Shown: positions 39,068-48,056 of the stretch, piece after piece
Layout: each line of letters begins with the position of its first letter
Numbering within the stretch: the first letter of the stretch is position 1
Source of the DNA: Psychroserpens sp. SPM9
GTDB taxonomy: Bacteria; Bacteroidota; Bacteroidia; Flavobacteriales; Flavobacteriaceae
Assembly (NCBI RefSeq): GCF_025153525.1
Contig: NZ_JANZNR010000001.1
Coordinates: forward strand, 1 to 64,000
DNA: 64,000 nt
Direction: 5' to 3'
Translations under genes and position numbers: made by a program
The notes under the pieces: model-generated
What the model was told of the DNA's origin: nothing
The model's database searches: none
What the model saw: only the letters and a program-made list of their open reading frames with translations

Positions 39068-41126
39068 AAGGAATAGCAAAGACTAAACCTTCATTGACTA
39101 AAGCTGTAATTAAAGGCTTTAGATTGGCTTCTTTAATATCGCTTTCAAAAAGATCATTTTGTACCAATTGCTCAAATTCTAATTGCTCAGCAGGCGCTTT
39201 AAATTCTAATAAAAGCTCTTTTTCCTTGGTATTCAACAGAAAGCCACGATTGGTGTTTTTAATCACTACTTCAGGATTAAATATAAACTTGATTTTTGTA
39301 TTTTGGTCTGCTTCCATACTATTTTGAAGTAATTTATAAACTGCTGCAACAGCTTTATTAACTGTAATCGAGTGTAAACAAATACGATGCTCGCAAGCAA
39401 TGGCTATATCGTATTTACATTTAATATTACAATGTCCTGGTTTTCCCCAAACCACTTCTCGGTTTTCTGCTAAAGTGGCCCAAGAACCTGGTCCCGTTAA
39501 ACCATGAAACGAAACAGAAGGCACGTTGTAAACACCAGCAAAATGTGTTATTCCAGAATCATTACCAATATGAAATGTTGCACCAGAAAGACAAACAGCA
39601 ACTTCATCTAAATTTCCAGTTTCAATGGTAACTCTGTCGATAGCTGCAAAATGTTTAGGCTCTGGATCATTAGGACCAATAATAACTGTACAACGGTACG
39701 TTGGAAACTTTTTCAGAAGCACTTCAATTAATTCGACATAGCGTTCGGTTGGCCACCATTTGGGTTTAAAACCTGCACCAGGATGTACTGTAAAATACGG
39801 TTGTTCTGTATTGGTATTACTTTTAAAATACGGGAATCCAGAATACGAATTATCAGCTTCAGGATGCATAGTTGCTATAGCATCAATATAGTGCTTTAAA
39901 GCGTGCTGTCTTAATTTATGATGTGTTTCATAATTAATAACACCTACATTTCTAAAACGTCTGCTTTTAGGATAATTCCCTAAATTTATAACTTTATCAT
40001 AAGCCGAAAGGTCTGTCGTTTCAATATCCTTTATCGACATAAAGTTTAGGTCTTTGGTATGCGCCTTAAATACTTTAATCAAATTATCTGGCAATGCAAC
40101 GGTAACTTGTTCTGAGACAGCTTGAAGTTTGTTAATCGCAGGAATAGCTATAAACTGATCGCCCAAACCTCCATAGCTTTTATATATTAAAGCGTGTTTA
40201 AACTTAGGCGTTGTTACTGTTTTTCTTAAGGCTAGATTGACCTGCTCCCAAAAATAAATTGGAGCATTTTGCATAAGTTGTCTGCCTTTTTCAATAGCAT
40301 TGGGATAGAAATCATAGGAAAAAGTACCAACCCTTTCGTTTGAAATTATTTTAGCTCCAGACAAAAACGCTTCCGCTGCAACGCGCCCAGAAGGTTCAGG
40401 CCAGCGTGGTTTAAAGAAAAAATATTCTGTTTCGCCTAAGGCTTTTAAAATTTCAGTATTTGTTGTTTTTTCTTTAAAGCTAATATTATTCGGAATTTTC
40501 CGACGCAAGCGGTTTTTACCATAAACTGTAATGTGCTTTTCTGGATGGGTTTCGGCATATTCCAACAATTCATGTCCACCTTTAATAAATTTAATATCGC
40601 CTAAAAATAAGACCTCATCTTTCTTTTTTTCTTCGGAAACAGATAGCGCTTCAACCTGTATTGGTGGCGGAAGTACTATGTGATTGGTCACAGCTTCACC
40701 ATACAAACGCTGGTGGTATTCAAAATGCATTGGTGATTGAAAAACGTTGAGTTTAGAATTGACAAAAAGATTTCGATACTGATGAAACCTATTTGTGTCA
40801 CAGCAATTCTTAACTTTGGAATCTACATAACAATATATACTGCGCTTGGCGCAAAGTCCATAGTCATGTTCCCATTTTACATATGGAATATCATGTGCGA
40901 TTAAATGCGTGATTAATTCAAACTCATAATCGCATTTAACGATATTATTCACAATGGCAACATCACAATCTGAAAGCCAAGTTTTAGTCTTTTCAAAATT
41001 GGTTAAATCGTCATAGAATATAGTATAACCAAGAGATTTTGCCGCATCAATAATTTTCTTATTAGATAATTCAGCGCCACCAATATAGTCCATTTCTACA
41101 TCGTGTAAAAATGCAACTTTTAGCAT
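39057..41126 (-). CDS. GT4-GT9 fusion glycosyltransferase with C-terminal winged-helix-like domain
   Basis: 689 residues in three parts. Residues 1-300: a GT4-like transferase (VAFLHDVEMDYIGGAEL; FLGDIKFIKGGHELL; KPRWPEPSGRVAAEAFLSG) with extra cysteines near 92-109. Residues 310-602: a heptosyltransferase-like GT9 domain (IYKSYGGLGDQFIAIPAI; VHPGAGFKPKWWPTERY; HIGNDSGITHFAG) and a C-rich segment HCNIKCKYDIAIACEHRICLH in which spacing suggests a metal site. Residues 606-689: two beta strands then helices ending LKPLITALVNEGLVFAI, reminiscent of a PqqD-like or winged-helix fold. The fusion and tail are uncommon. It probably builds a glycan in two steps; acceptor unknown. Confidence 0.85.
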   Translation of the reverse strand: MLKVAFLHDVEMDYIGGAELSNKKIIDAAKSLGYTIFYDDLTNFEKTKTWLSDCDVAIVNNIVKCDYEFELITHLIAHDIPYVKWEHDYGLCAKRSIYCYVDSKVKNCCDTNRFHQYRNLFVNSKLNVFQSPMHFEYHQRLYGEAVTNHIVLPPPIQVEALSVSEEKKKDEVLFLGDIKFIKGGHELLEYAETHPEKHITVYGKNRLRRKIPNNISFKEKTTNTEILKALGETEYFFFKPRWPEPSGRVAAEAFLSGAKIISNERVGTFSYDFYPNAIEKGRQLMQNAPIYFWEQVNLALRKTVTTPKFKHALIYKSYGGLGDQFIAIPAINKLQAVSEQVTVALPDNLIKVFKAHTKDLNFMSIKDIETTDLSAYDKVINLGNYPKSRRFRNVGVINYETHHKLRQHALKHYIDAIATMHPEADNSYSGFPYFKSNTNTEQPYFTVHPGAGFKPKWWPTERYVELIEVLLKKFPTYRCTVIIGPNDPEPKHFAAIDRVTIETGNLDEVAVCLSGATFHIGNDSGITHFAGVYNVPSVSFHGLTGPGSWATLAENREVVWGKPGHCNIKCKYDIAIACEHRICLHSITVNKAVAAVYKLLQNSMEADQNTKIKFIFNPEVVIKNTNRGFLLNTKEKELLLEFKAPAEQLEFEQLVQNDLFESDIKEANLKPLITALVNEGLVFAIPFKA

Positions 41127-41164
41127 ATAAAAGGGTTTATAAAGAAATGAGAATAAAGTGACTA

Positions 41165-41431
41165 TTAGTAGCCATCATCATAGTAACCATCATCGTAATA
41201 GCCATCATCATAATAACCATCATCGTAGTAACCATCGTCATAATAGCCATCATCATAATAACCATCATCATAATAACCGTCATCATAGTAACCATCATCG
41301 TAATAACCATCATCAAAAGAATCATCATCACTATCAGAACTACAAGAATTTAAAATGACCCCTGTTAGTGAAATGGTTGATGTTACTAAAATTGCTTTCC
41401 CGCTATTTTTTAAAAAATCTCTTCTTTTCAT
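41165..41431 (-). CDS. Tat-type lipoprotein made of ten DDGYY repeats
   Basis: 88 residues. The N-terminus KRRDFLK fits the twin-arginine export motif, followed by a hydrophobic stretch (AILVTSTISLTGVIL) and NSC as a lipobox-like site (C30). After an acidic SDSDDD spacer, residues 40-88 are ten copies of DDGYY, the last lacking its final Y. The gene lies 38 bp upstream of the GT4-GT9 fusion on the same strand and is probably co-transcribed with it. I do not recognise the family. A surface or periplasmic metal-binding or modified Tyr/Asp peptide is possible; this is inference. Confidence 0.8.
   Translation of the reverse strand: MKRRDFLKNSGKAILVTSTISLTGVILNSCSSDSDDDSFDDGYYDDGYYDDGYYDDGYYDDGYYDDGYYDDGYYDDGYYDDGYYDDGY
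41168..41314 (-). repeat. 15-bp tandem coding repeat, ten units
   Basis: Each unit encodes DDGYY. Units differ by synonymous third-position changes (GAT/GAC, GGT/GGC, TAT/TAC) in an irregular pattern while the peptide stays invariant, so the peptide is under selection or the array is old. The unit is in frame, so slippage would alter length, not reading frame. Confidence 0.9.
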
Positions 41432-41642
41432 ATGGTTTACTTAATAAGCTGACAAGATAAAAAAAAAGTTTTAGTTTAAAAAACATCCATCAGAGTTTTA
41501 TTACAACAATAACTGCTATATACTGCATATCAATAAGATACAAAACAATTATCTCAACCACTCTAAACACCTCTAACAGCAACTCAAATACACCTAATAA
41601 ATTCTTTTCAAAGTTAAAATTAGGCATCACGACGAAATAATC

Positions 41643-41673
41643 TTTTGCGTAAAAAAGAATTTTACTACATTCG
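41643..41673 (+). promoter_or_regulatory. Promoter of the diheme protein gene
   Basis: TTTTG (41643-41647), 18-bp spacer, TACATTCG (41666-41673), one mismatch in the -7 box. It lies in the 273-bp divergent gap 41432-41704, which otherwise shows nothing recognisable. Confidence 0.5.
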
Positions 41674-41704
41674 CAACTAGCTATAAATCAGAAAAACAAC
41701 CCAA

Positions 41705-42958
41705 ATGTTTAAAAAAACCTGTCTACTCCTCTTATTCATAAGTGCTGTCGTTTCTTGTAATAATGACGATGATCTTATTGCTGCTTGTGATAACGTTACT
41801 AACGTATCTTCAAACACTATAACTAACAATTCTGCAACCATTACTTGGGAAGCTTCTAATGCTTCAGCCTTATACACTTTAGAATATGGTGTTTCGGGAT
41901 TTGCTCTTGGCAGCGGTATAACGGTTTCAGAATCAGACACAGACGCAGAACTCACAGAGCTTCAAGCCAACACAACCTATGATGTTTACATTCAAACTAT
42001 TTGTAGTGCATCTAACACAAGCATGTATACCGATGTATACAGCTTTACAACTTTAGCGCCAAGTGTGGTCACTGAATTCAGACCTACAATGTCTGAAATG
42101 AATTTATTCGCAGGAACTTTAGAAGATTTACAACCAACACCTTATGCCTTTGAATACGACTTAAACACAGCATTATTTTCAGATTATGCTCACAAACAAC
42201 GTTTTATCGTATTACCTGAAGGAGAAAAATTAACCTATGATGGTGAAGGCTTACCGCTTTTCCCAGATAACACCTTAATAGCTAAAACATTTTATTTCAA
42301 TAATGATGAAACCGATTTATCTCTAGGGAAACACATTATTGAAACCCGAATCCTTATTAAGATTGATGGTTCATGGGAAACAGGAGATTATGTATGGAAT
42401 GAAGCTCAAACTGAAGCCGTTTTAGACTTAGATGGCGGCATTGTTCCTGTCACTTGGATTGATGCTAATGGTGAATCAAATAGTATTAACTATGAAATAC
42501 CATCTGATACCGATTGCTTTACCTGTCATGCGACTTATGGTGAAAAAACACCAATTGGACCAAAACTACGAACACTTAACTTTAGCGTAAACGGAACGAA
42601 TCAATTACAACAATTAATTGATAATAATCTTATCGAAGGGCTTACCGATCCATCATCAGTTAGTGTATTGCCTAGATGGGATGATGCTTCGCATTACTCA
42701 CTTGAAGAACGCGCCAGAGCTTATTTCGACATCAATTGTGCGCACTGCCATATTCAAGGTGGTTTTTGCGAAGAACAATCTACCTTAAATTTAGCGTTTG
42801 AAACTGCTTTTGAAGAATCGAATATCTTACAAAGAAAAAACAGTATTTTAACAAGAATTCAAAGTACAATTCCTGAATACGGAATGCCTTATATTGGAAC
42901 TACAATTCTTCATGATGAAGGTGTTGACCTTCTCATTGAATATTTAGATTCTATTTAA
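41705..42958 (+). CDS. Diheme c-type cytochrome lipoprotein with fibronectin type III domain
   Basis: 417 residues. Lipoprotein signal (CLLLLFISAVVSC, Cys at about 18), one fibronectin type III domain at about 28-116 (TNNSATITWEASNASALYTLEYG; AELTELQANTTYDVYIQTIC), then a domain with two haem-binding CxxCH motifs, CFTCH (271-275) and CAHCH (345-349). The layout and FEYDLNTALFSDYAHKQRF recall the SO2930/TIGR03806 diheme family; partner proteins often include a parallel beta-helix protein, which is not next to it here. Role probably periplasmic electron transfer. Followed by a terminator. Confidence 0.82.
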   Translation: MFKKTCLLLLFISAVVSCNNDDDLIAACDNVTNVSSNTITNNSATITWEASNASALYTLEYGVSGFALGSGITVSESDTDAELTELQANTTYDVYIQTICSASNTSMYTDVYSFTTLAPSVVTEFRPTMSEMNLFAGTLEDLQPTPYAFEYDLNTALFSDYAHKQRFIVLPEGEKLTYDGEGLPLFPDNTLIAKTFYFNNDETDLSLGKHIIETRILIKIDGSWETGDYVWNEAQTEAVLDLDGGIVPVTWIDANGESNSINYEIPSDTDCFTCHATYGEKTPIGPKLRTLNFSVNGTNQLQQLIDNNLIEGLTDPSSVSVLPRWDDASHYSLEERARAYFDINCAHCHIQGGFCEEQSTLNLAFETAFEESNILQRKNSILTRIQSTIPEYGMPYIGTTILHDEGVDLLIEYLDSI

Positions 42959-42980
42959 TAAAAAAAACATACAATCATTT

Positions 42981-43016
42981 TCTAAGAGTCACTTTATAGT
43001 GGCTCTTAGTGTTTTA
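42981..43016 (+). terminator. Hairpin terminator after the diheme gene
   Basis: 12-bp stem with one G-U (42981-42992 with 42997-43008) and a 4-nt loop, followed by a short T run. Confidence 0.7.
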
Positions 43017-43109
43017 AGTCGTTATATTTAAGTTAAAATAGCATTAACTTTTTCTACACAAAACTAGATTGCTTATTTTAGGACACTAATTCAAAAAAAA
43101 TCAACCACA

Positions 43110-45596
43110 TTGAAAAACTTTTCTATTAAACTACTTCTTGTAGTTTCAGTATTCTTTGTTGCTGCATCATGTTCATCAACAAAAAAAGCAAGTAAATCAA
43201 AAGCAGGCGCAACCGCTGCCAAAGCTCCAGCTAAAAAACCTGGAAAGAATGACATTAAACCTTATAATAAGGTAATTACTAAAGACGCTAAAAGCGATGC
43301 CGGACTATTCACTGTCCATTCATTAGACGACAAATTCTACTACGAAATACCAGATTCTCTTTTTGACAGAGAAATGTTAATGGTGACTCGTATTTCTAAA
43401 ACTGCCAGCGGATTAGGTTTTGGTGGCGGAAAGCAAAACGAACAAGTACTTCGTTGGGAGAAAAAAGGAAAAAAAGTTATTGCTCGCGTTGTATCCTACA
43501 ACGTAACAGCAGCAGACTCACTTCCAGTGAATGAAGCTGTTAAAAACTCTAACTTTGAACCTGTACTATACACCTTCCCTATTCAAGCCTTTAGTAAAGA
43601 TTCAACAAGCACTGTCATTGATGCAACACCTTTATTTGAAAAGGATGTTAAATCATTAGGTTTACCACAATTTAGAAGAACGCCGTATAGAGTTACGCGT
43701 TTAGAAAGTGATAAATCATTTATCGAAAGCATTAAAAGTTACCCTAGAAATATCGAAGCGAGACACGTTAAAACTTATGCTGCTGGTCGTCCGCCTTCAA
43801 ACTCTAGCACAGGAACTATTTCTATTGAAATCAACAATTCCATGATTTTATTACCAGATACACCAATGAAGCGTCGTTATTTTGACGAGCGTGTAGGATG
43901 GTTCACAAGTAGCACAACCGATTATGGTCAAGAAGATCAAAAAAGTAAATCATTAACTTACTTAGATCGATGGAGATTAGAAGTTAGAGATGAAGATATT
44001 GCCAAATTTAATCGTGGTGAATTAGTAGTTCCTAAAAAACAAATTGTTTACTATATAGACAGAGCAACACCTGTTAAATGGAGAAAATATATCAAGCAAG
44101 GTATCGAAGATTGGCAAGTTGCTTTTGAAGCTGCCGGATTTAAAGACGCTATCATTGCTAAAGATCCGCCTACAGTTGAAGAAGATCCTGAATGGAGCCC
44201 AGAAGATGCGCGCTATTCTGTTGTAAGATATTTAGCATCTCCAATTCCTAATGCTAATGGACCTCACGTAAGTGACCCAAGAAGTGGAGAAATTTTAGAA
44301 AGTGATATCAACTGGTATCACAATGTTATGTCATTATTACGTGGCTGGTTCTTTGTGCAAACTGCTGCCATCAACCCAGATGCTCAGAGTCCGCAATTTA
44401 AAGATGAAGTTATGGGACGATTAATTCGTTTTGTATCTGCTCATGAAGTTGGACATACTTTAGGTCTACCTCATAACATGGGAAGCAGTGTGGCGTATCC
44501 AGTTGAAAAACTACGTGATGCAGCCTTCACAAGAGAATATGGTACAGCGCCATCAATCATGGATTATGCACGTTTTAATTATGTTGCACAACCTGGTGAT
44601 GAAGGCGTTGCTTTAATGCCAAATATTGGTATTTATGACAAATACGCTATTGCTTGGGGTTATAAGCCTATTTTAAATAAATCTGCTGAAGAAGAAAAAC
44701 CTATTTTAAACCAATGGATACTAGAGCACGCAGGTGATCCTATGTATCGTTTCGGACATCAACAAGCTGGTGATGTTGTGGATCCAAGTTCGCAAACTGA
44801 AGACTTAGGTGATGATGCCATGTTGGCTAGTTCTTACGGAATTAAGAACTTAAAACGTATCGTTCCTAACTTAATTGAGTGGACTACAGAAGCTGGTGAA
44901 GACTATGATGATTTACAAGAAATGTACGGTCATGTAGTATCTCAATTTAACCGCTACATGGGTCATGTCTCCAATAATATTGGTGGTGTTTACGAGCACT
45001 ACAAAGCAGCCGATCAGCCTGGAGCAGTTTACACTCCTGTACCTAAAGCGAAGCAAAAAGAAGCAATGCAGTTTATTCAGGATAATTTATTTACAACGCC
45101 AGATTGGTTAATTAACAAAGACATTTTTGATCGTATTGAATTTACCGGATCTGTAGAACGTGTTAGAGCAATACAATCAAGAACACTTAGAAACATTATT
45201 AGCTTAGGTAAAATGCAACGTTTAACTGAAGCCCACACCTATGATGATAAGGCTTATTCACTACCAGAAATGATGAGCGATCTTCGTAAAGGTATTTGGA
45301 GTGAATTACGTACCGGTAGGAAAATTGATACTTACAGACGTAATTTACAACGTGCGCATATTGATAGATTAGGCGAAATGATGACGGCTGAAAACCAAAG
45401 CGGAAGATCATTCAGTCCTTACGTCAAAGTAACTGCTGTAAATACGAGTCAATCTGATATTAGAGCTGTGGTAAGAGCAGAACTAAAATCATTACGCAGC
45501 CAATTACGTTCGGCTCGTGGTGCTGATACCTTAAGCAGAATGCACATTGCTGATGCTATAGAGCGTATTGACGCAATTTTAAATCCGAATGGATAA
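43110..45596 (+). CDS. Zinc-dependent metalloprotease lipoprotein (DUF5117/DUF5118 type)
   Basis: 828 residues starting at TTG (no nearby ATG gives the signal peptide). Lipoprotein signal (KLLLVVSVFFVAASCSSTKK). The N-terminal half is the DUF5118/DUF5117 region (DAGLFTVHSLDDKFYYEIPDS; GTISIEINNSMILLPDTPM), followed by a metzincin-like active site HEVGHTLGLPHN with H445 and E446, and SIMDYARFNYV as the Met-turn-like segment. Family members are large outer-membrane or periplasmic peptidases of Bacteroidota with unknown substrates. Monocistronic. Confidence 0.9.
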   Translation: MKNFSIKLLLVVSVFFVAASCSSTKKASKSKAGATAAKAPAKKPGKNDIKPYNKVITKDAKSDAGLFTVHSLDDKFYYEIPDSLFDREMLMVTRISKTASGLGFGGGKQNEQVLRWEKKGKKVIARVVSYNVTAADSLPVNEAVKNSNFEPVLYTFPIQAFSKDSTSTVIDATPLFEKDVKSLGLPQFRRTPYRVTRLESDKSFIESIKSYPRNIEARHVKTYAAGRPPSNSSTGTISIEINNSMILLPDTPMKRRYFDERVGWFTSSTTDYGQEDQKSKSLTYLDRWRLEVRDEDIAKFNRGELVVPKKQIVYYIDRATPVKWRKYIKQGIEDWQVAFEAAGFKDAIIAKDPPTVEEDPEWSPEDARYSVVRYLASPIPNANGPHVSDPRSGEILESDINWYHNVMSLLRGWFFVQTAAINPDAQSPQFKDEVMGRLIRFVSAHEVGHTLGLPHNMGSSVAYPVEKLRDAAFTREYGTAPSIMDYARFNYVAQPGDEGVALMPNIGIYDKYAIAWGYKPILNKSAEEEKPILNQWILEHAGDPMYRFGHQQAGDVVDPSSQTEDLGDDAMLASSYGIKNLKRIVPNLIEWTTEAGEDYDDLQEMYGHVVSQFNRYMGHVSNNIGGVYEHYKAADQPGAVYTPVPKAKQKEAMQFIQDNLFTTPDWLINKDIFDRIEFTGSVERVRAIQSRTLRNIISLGKMQRLTEAHTYDDKAYSLPEMMSDLRKGIWSELRTGRKIDTYRRNLQRAHIDRLGEMMTAENQSGRSFSPYVKVTAVNTSQSDIRAVVRAELKSLRSQLRSARGADTLSRMHIADAIERIDAILNPNG

Positions 45597-45647
45597 AACA
45601 AATAAAACGTTTTGACATCTTAGCTGTTAAGACGATAGATATAAGAA

Positions 45648-45678
45648 AAGCTTCAGAGACCTCTGGAGCTTTTTTTAT
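45648..45678 (+). terminator. Terminator after the metalloprotease gene
   Basis: 10-bp stem with one G-U (45648-45657 with 45662-45671), loop GACC, then seven T. Confidence 0.85.
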
Positions 45679-45709
45679 TTTATATTTACATGCGCTTAAA
45701 GCCTATAGA

Positions 45710-46336
45710 ATGAAAATAACGCACCAAAAATACCCAGAGCATCATTTAGCCAACGAAACCGAACGTGGTGAAAACCTAGGAATAGATTTTATATTATCTT
45801 CAATTTTAGGTGTTGGCGCTGTGGTCATTTATTTTTTAATAATTGACGACTATGAACCCATTCCTTTTAAAATTAAAGCCACCGCTTTTTTAATCTATCT
45901 CGCTGTGCGCTTTGCCTATTACTTTTGTTTTGAAGCCATTTACGGCAGAACACCTGGGAAGTTTCAAACACAAACCAAAGTCGTTGATAAACATGGAAAC
46001 AAACCGAACTTGTTTCAATTATTAATACGAAATTTAGTTCGGTTTATTTCGGTGCTTTCTGGTATTAGTGATGACGAACGAGCCATTCACGACAGCGCAT
46101 CAAACACTTTTGTTGTTCAGGATAGTCAACTTAAAAGAATTGAATCCAGACAACCAATGATCGTTCTTTTCAATCTTTTAATAAGTGTTTTTTGGATCTA
46201 CTACTTAACGAGAACAGCGGGAAAATCTGCTGAAGAAACAGCCTTACTCATAGCGCTTATTTTAACTACAGTTTATGCTATTGTTGTTGGCTTTAGGAGA
46301 ATTGGCAAGAAATCAAACCTTAAAAAATACAGATAA
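45710..46336 (+). CDS. RDD family membrane protein
   Basis: 208 residues. The RDD domain is shown by the first membrane helix (GIDFILSSILGVGAVVIYFLI), AVRFAYYFCFEAIYGRTPGKFQTQTKVVD and the following RNLVRFISVLSG. Four or five membrane helices in all, with two C-terminal helices. Some RDD proteins are Na+/H+ antiporters, but most are uncharacterised. It is convergent with the hydrolase pair, 6 bp apart. Confidence 0.85.
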   Translation: MKITHQKYPEHHLANETERGENLGIDFILSSILGVGAVVIYFLIIDDYEPIPFKIKATAFLIYLAVRFAYYFCFEAIYGRTPGKFQTQTKVVDKHGNKPNLFQLLIRNLVRFISVLSGISDDERAIHDSASNTFVVQDSQLKRIESRQPMIVLFNLLISVFWIYYLTRTAGKSAEETALLIALILTTVYAIVVGFRRIGKKSNLKKYR

Positions 46337-46342
46337 CAATCG

Positions 46343-47164
46343 CTAAAGAATGTGGTCTATTCCGTTAAGATAATCTTCAAATTCTATCAAATTATTATGG
46401 CTTCCGCCTTCAATCGTTATAAATGTTATGTCCTTTTTTGAAGCAACAGCTTTTAATTTTTCTGCGGAAGTATAAGGCACCACCTTATCTTCTGTTCCGT
46501 GGAAAATGGTAATCGGACAATCAACATTAACAATAAATTCGTTGGAAGGAAACTTATACTTCAGCAATATTGCTACCGGAAACACAGGAAATCGGTGCTT
46601 TGCCACATCCAGGATACTATAATACGGTGTTTCAAGAATCAACTGTTTCGGTTTGTTTTTTGACGCCAGATAGGTCGCTATTCCCGTACCTAATGAGCGT
46701 CCATAAAGCGTTATATCACTTTCAGAATACTGCTTCAGCAGATAATCATAACAGTATTGGGCATCGTCATAAAACGCCTGCTCGCTCAGTTTGCCTTTAC
46801 TTTTTCCGTAAGAACGGTAATCCATAATAAAGACATCATAGTGTTTGTCGACAAAATATTCGGTAATTGTTCCCCAGCGACTCAAATCACCAGCGTTTCC
46901 ATGGAAATACAAAATCACACCCTTAGGCTTTTCGGCTTTAAAATGAATGGCATTTATGGAAACATCCTCTGTGGGTTTCAAAAATAATTCTTCGAAATCA
47001 GCCTTGAATTCGAACTGATATTCCTGCTCCAAAACCGTTGGGAGAAACAATAATTTTTCTTGTAAAAAATAAAGTGATGCGCCTATCATAACATATAATA
47101 TCAAAAGTATTTTGAATACTTTCTTAAGCCTTTTTTTTAGTCGGTTTTGAACTGTGAATGACAT
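46343..47164 (-). CDS. Alpha/beta hydrolase, membrane-anchored (paralogue 1)
   Basis: 273 residues. One N-terminal membrane segment (ILLILYVMIGASLYFL), then a BEM46/ABHD13-like hydrolase: oxyanion region GVILYFHGNAGD, nucleophile elbow LYGRSLGTG, acid in FHGTEDKVVPY, and His in EGGSHNNLIEF. The substrate is unknown; relatives are thioesterases or peptidase-like esterases. Its first 41 bp overlap the end of the upstream paralogue, so translation is probably coupled. Confidence 0.88.
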   Translation of the reverse strand: MSFTVQNRLKKRLKKVFKILLILYVMIGASLYFLQEKLLFLPTVLEQEYQFEFKADFEELFLKPTEDVSINAIHFKAEKPKGVILYFHGNAGDLSRWGTITEYFVDKHYDVFIMDYRSYGKSKGKLSEQAFYDDAQYCYDYLLKQYSESDITLYGRSLGTGIATYLASKNKPKQLILETPYYSILDVAKHRFPVFPVAILLKYKFPSNEFIVNVDCPITIFHGTEDKVVPYTSAEKLKAVASKKDITFITIEGGSHNNLIEFEDYLNGIDHIL

Positions 47165-48002
47165 TGATACTTGTGGTTTCTAAATCGATGGTTTTGGGTG
47201 TTTTATTTAAAATATCGTCTAACATACTGTGGTAGGATTCAAAATTATTCAGGTTTTTATGACCGCCACCAATAACCGTATGCAGTTGGGTGCGTTTAGG
47301 GTTTACCTTAGACAATTTAATACTGGTTTTAAAGGGAATTAACTTATCATGAGTGCCGTGAATAATATGAATAGGACATTGCACATACTTTAGCCATTTA
47401 TAAGTAGGTAATGGATATTTCATCAATAAGGACAAGGGCATAAAAGGCGCATAGCGGGCAGTGACCTTAGTTAAACTGTAATAAGGCGCATCTAATATGA
47501 GCATTTTAGGATGATTCATCGACGCCAGCTTGGCAGCAAAACCAGAACCTAGTGAGCGTCCGTAGAGAATAATACGATCTTCGGTGGTTTGCTCTTTTAA
47601 TTTATTATAGACCAGTTGCAAATCACGTTTAATCGCTTTTTGTGAACGTCGTCCTGTACTCTTTCCGAAGCCGCGATAATCTACCATTAGCACATTATAA
47701 CCATGTCTGGTAAAATCTACGGCAAATTTTCCCCAGCCTTTAATACTTTTAGAATTCCCTTTGAGATACAAAACCACACCTTTGCTTTCTCCTTTCGGAA
47801 AAAAACGCAAACCATTTATTAGGGCGCCATCACGAGTTTCTAAGTTGTACTCTTTGGTTTCCTGATGTTCATAATCAAACTGAAAATCGGCAGGCAACTT
47901 TTCTGGCTTAAACAACATATAGTCTTGCAAATAGTATAAGGCTACACTAATGGCAATGTAAATCACAAGAACAGTAATAACTATAGACAACCAATATGGC
48001 AT
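47124..48002 (-). CDS. Alpha/beta hydrolase, membrane-anchored (paralogue 2)
   Basis: 292 residues. Same layout as its neighbour: N-terminal membrane helix (IVITVLVIYIAISVALYYL), GVVLYLKGNSKSIKGW in place of the usual HGN, nucleophile elbow LYGRSLGSG, acid in IHGTHDKLIPF, and His in IGGGHKNLNNF. The oxyanion HG pair is changed to KG (YLKGNS), which may alter activity. It ends in a lysine-rich tail that overlaps the downstream gene by 41 bp. Tandem duplication followed by divergence is likely. Confidence 0.87.
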   Translation of the reverse strand: MPYWLSIVITVLVIYIAISVALYYLQDYMLFKPEKLPADFQFDYEHQETKEYNLETRDGALINGLRFFPKGESKGVVLYLKGNSKSIKGWGKFAVDFTRHGYNVLMVDYRGFGKSTGRRSQKAIKRDLQLVYNKLKEQTTEDRIILYGRSLGSGFAAKLASMNHPKMLILDAPYYSLTKVTARYAPFMPLSLLMKYPLPTYKWLKYVQCPIHIIHGTHDKLIPFKTSIKLSKVNPKRTQLHTVIGGGHKNLNNFESYHSMLDDILNKTPKTIDLETTSINVIHSSKPTKKKA

Positions 48003-48056
48003 GAAACAAATTTTATCTTAACAAGATAGGAAAAAATCACCATGGAAATCAAATAC

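Noticed and set aside
41137-41358. Methionine-rich minus frame and histidine-rich plus frame over the 15-bp repeats
   Set aside because: Both are other-frame readings of the DDGYY repeats; the minus frame from 41431 has a Tat lipoprotein signal and is the real gene.
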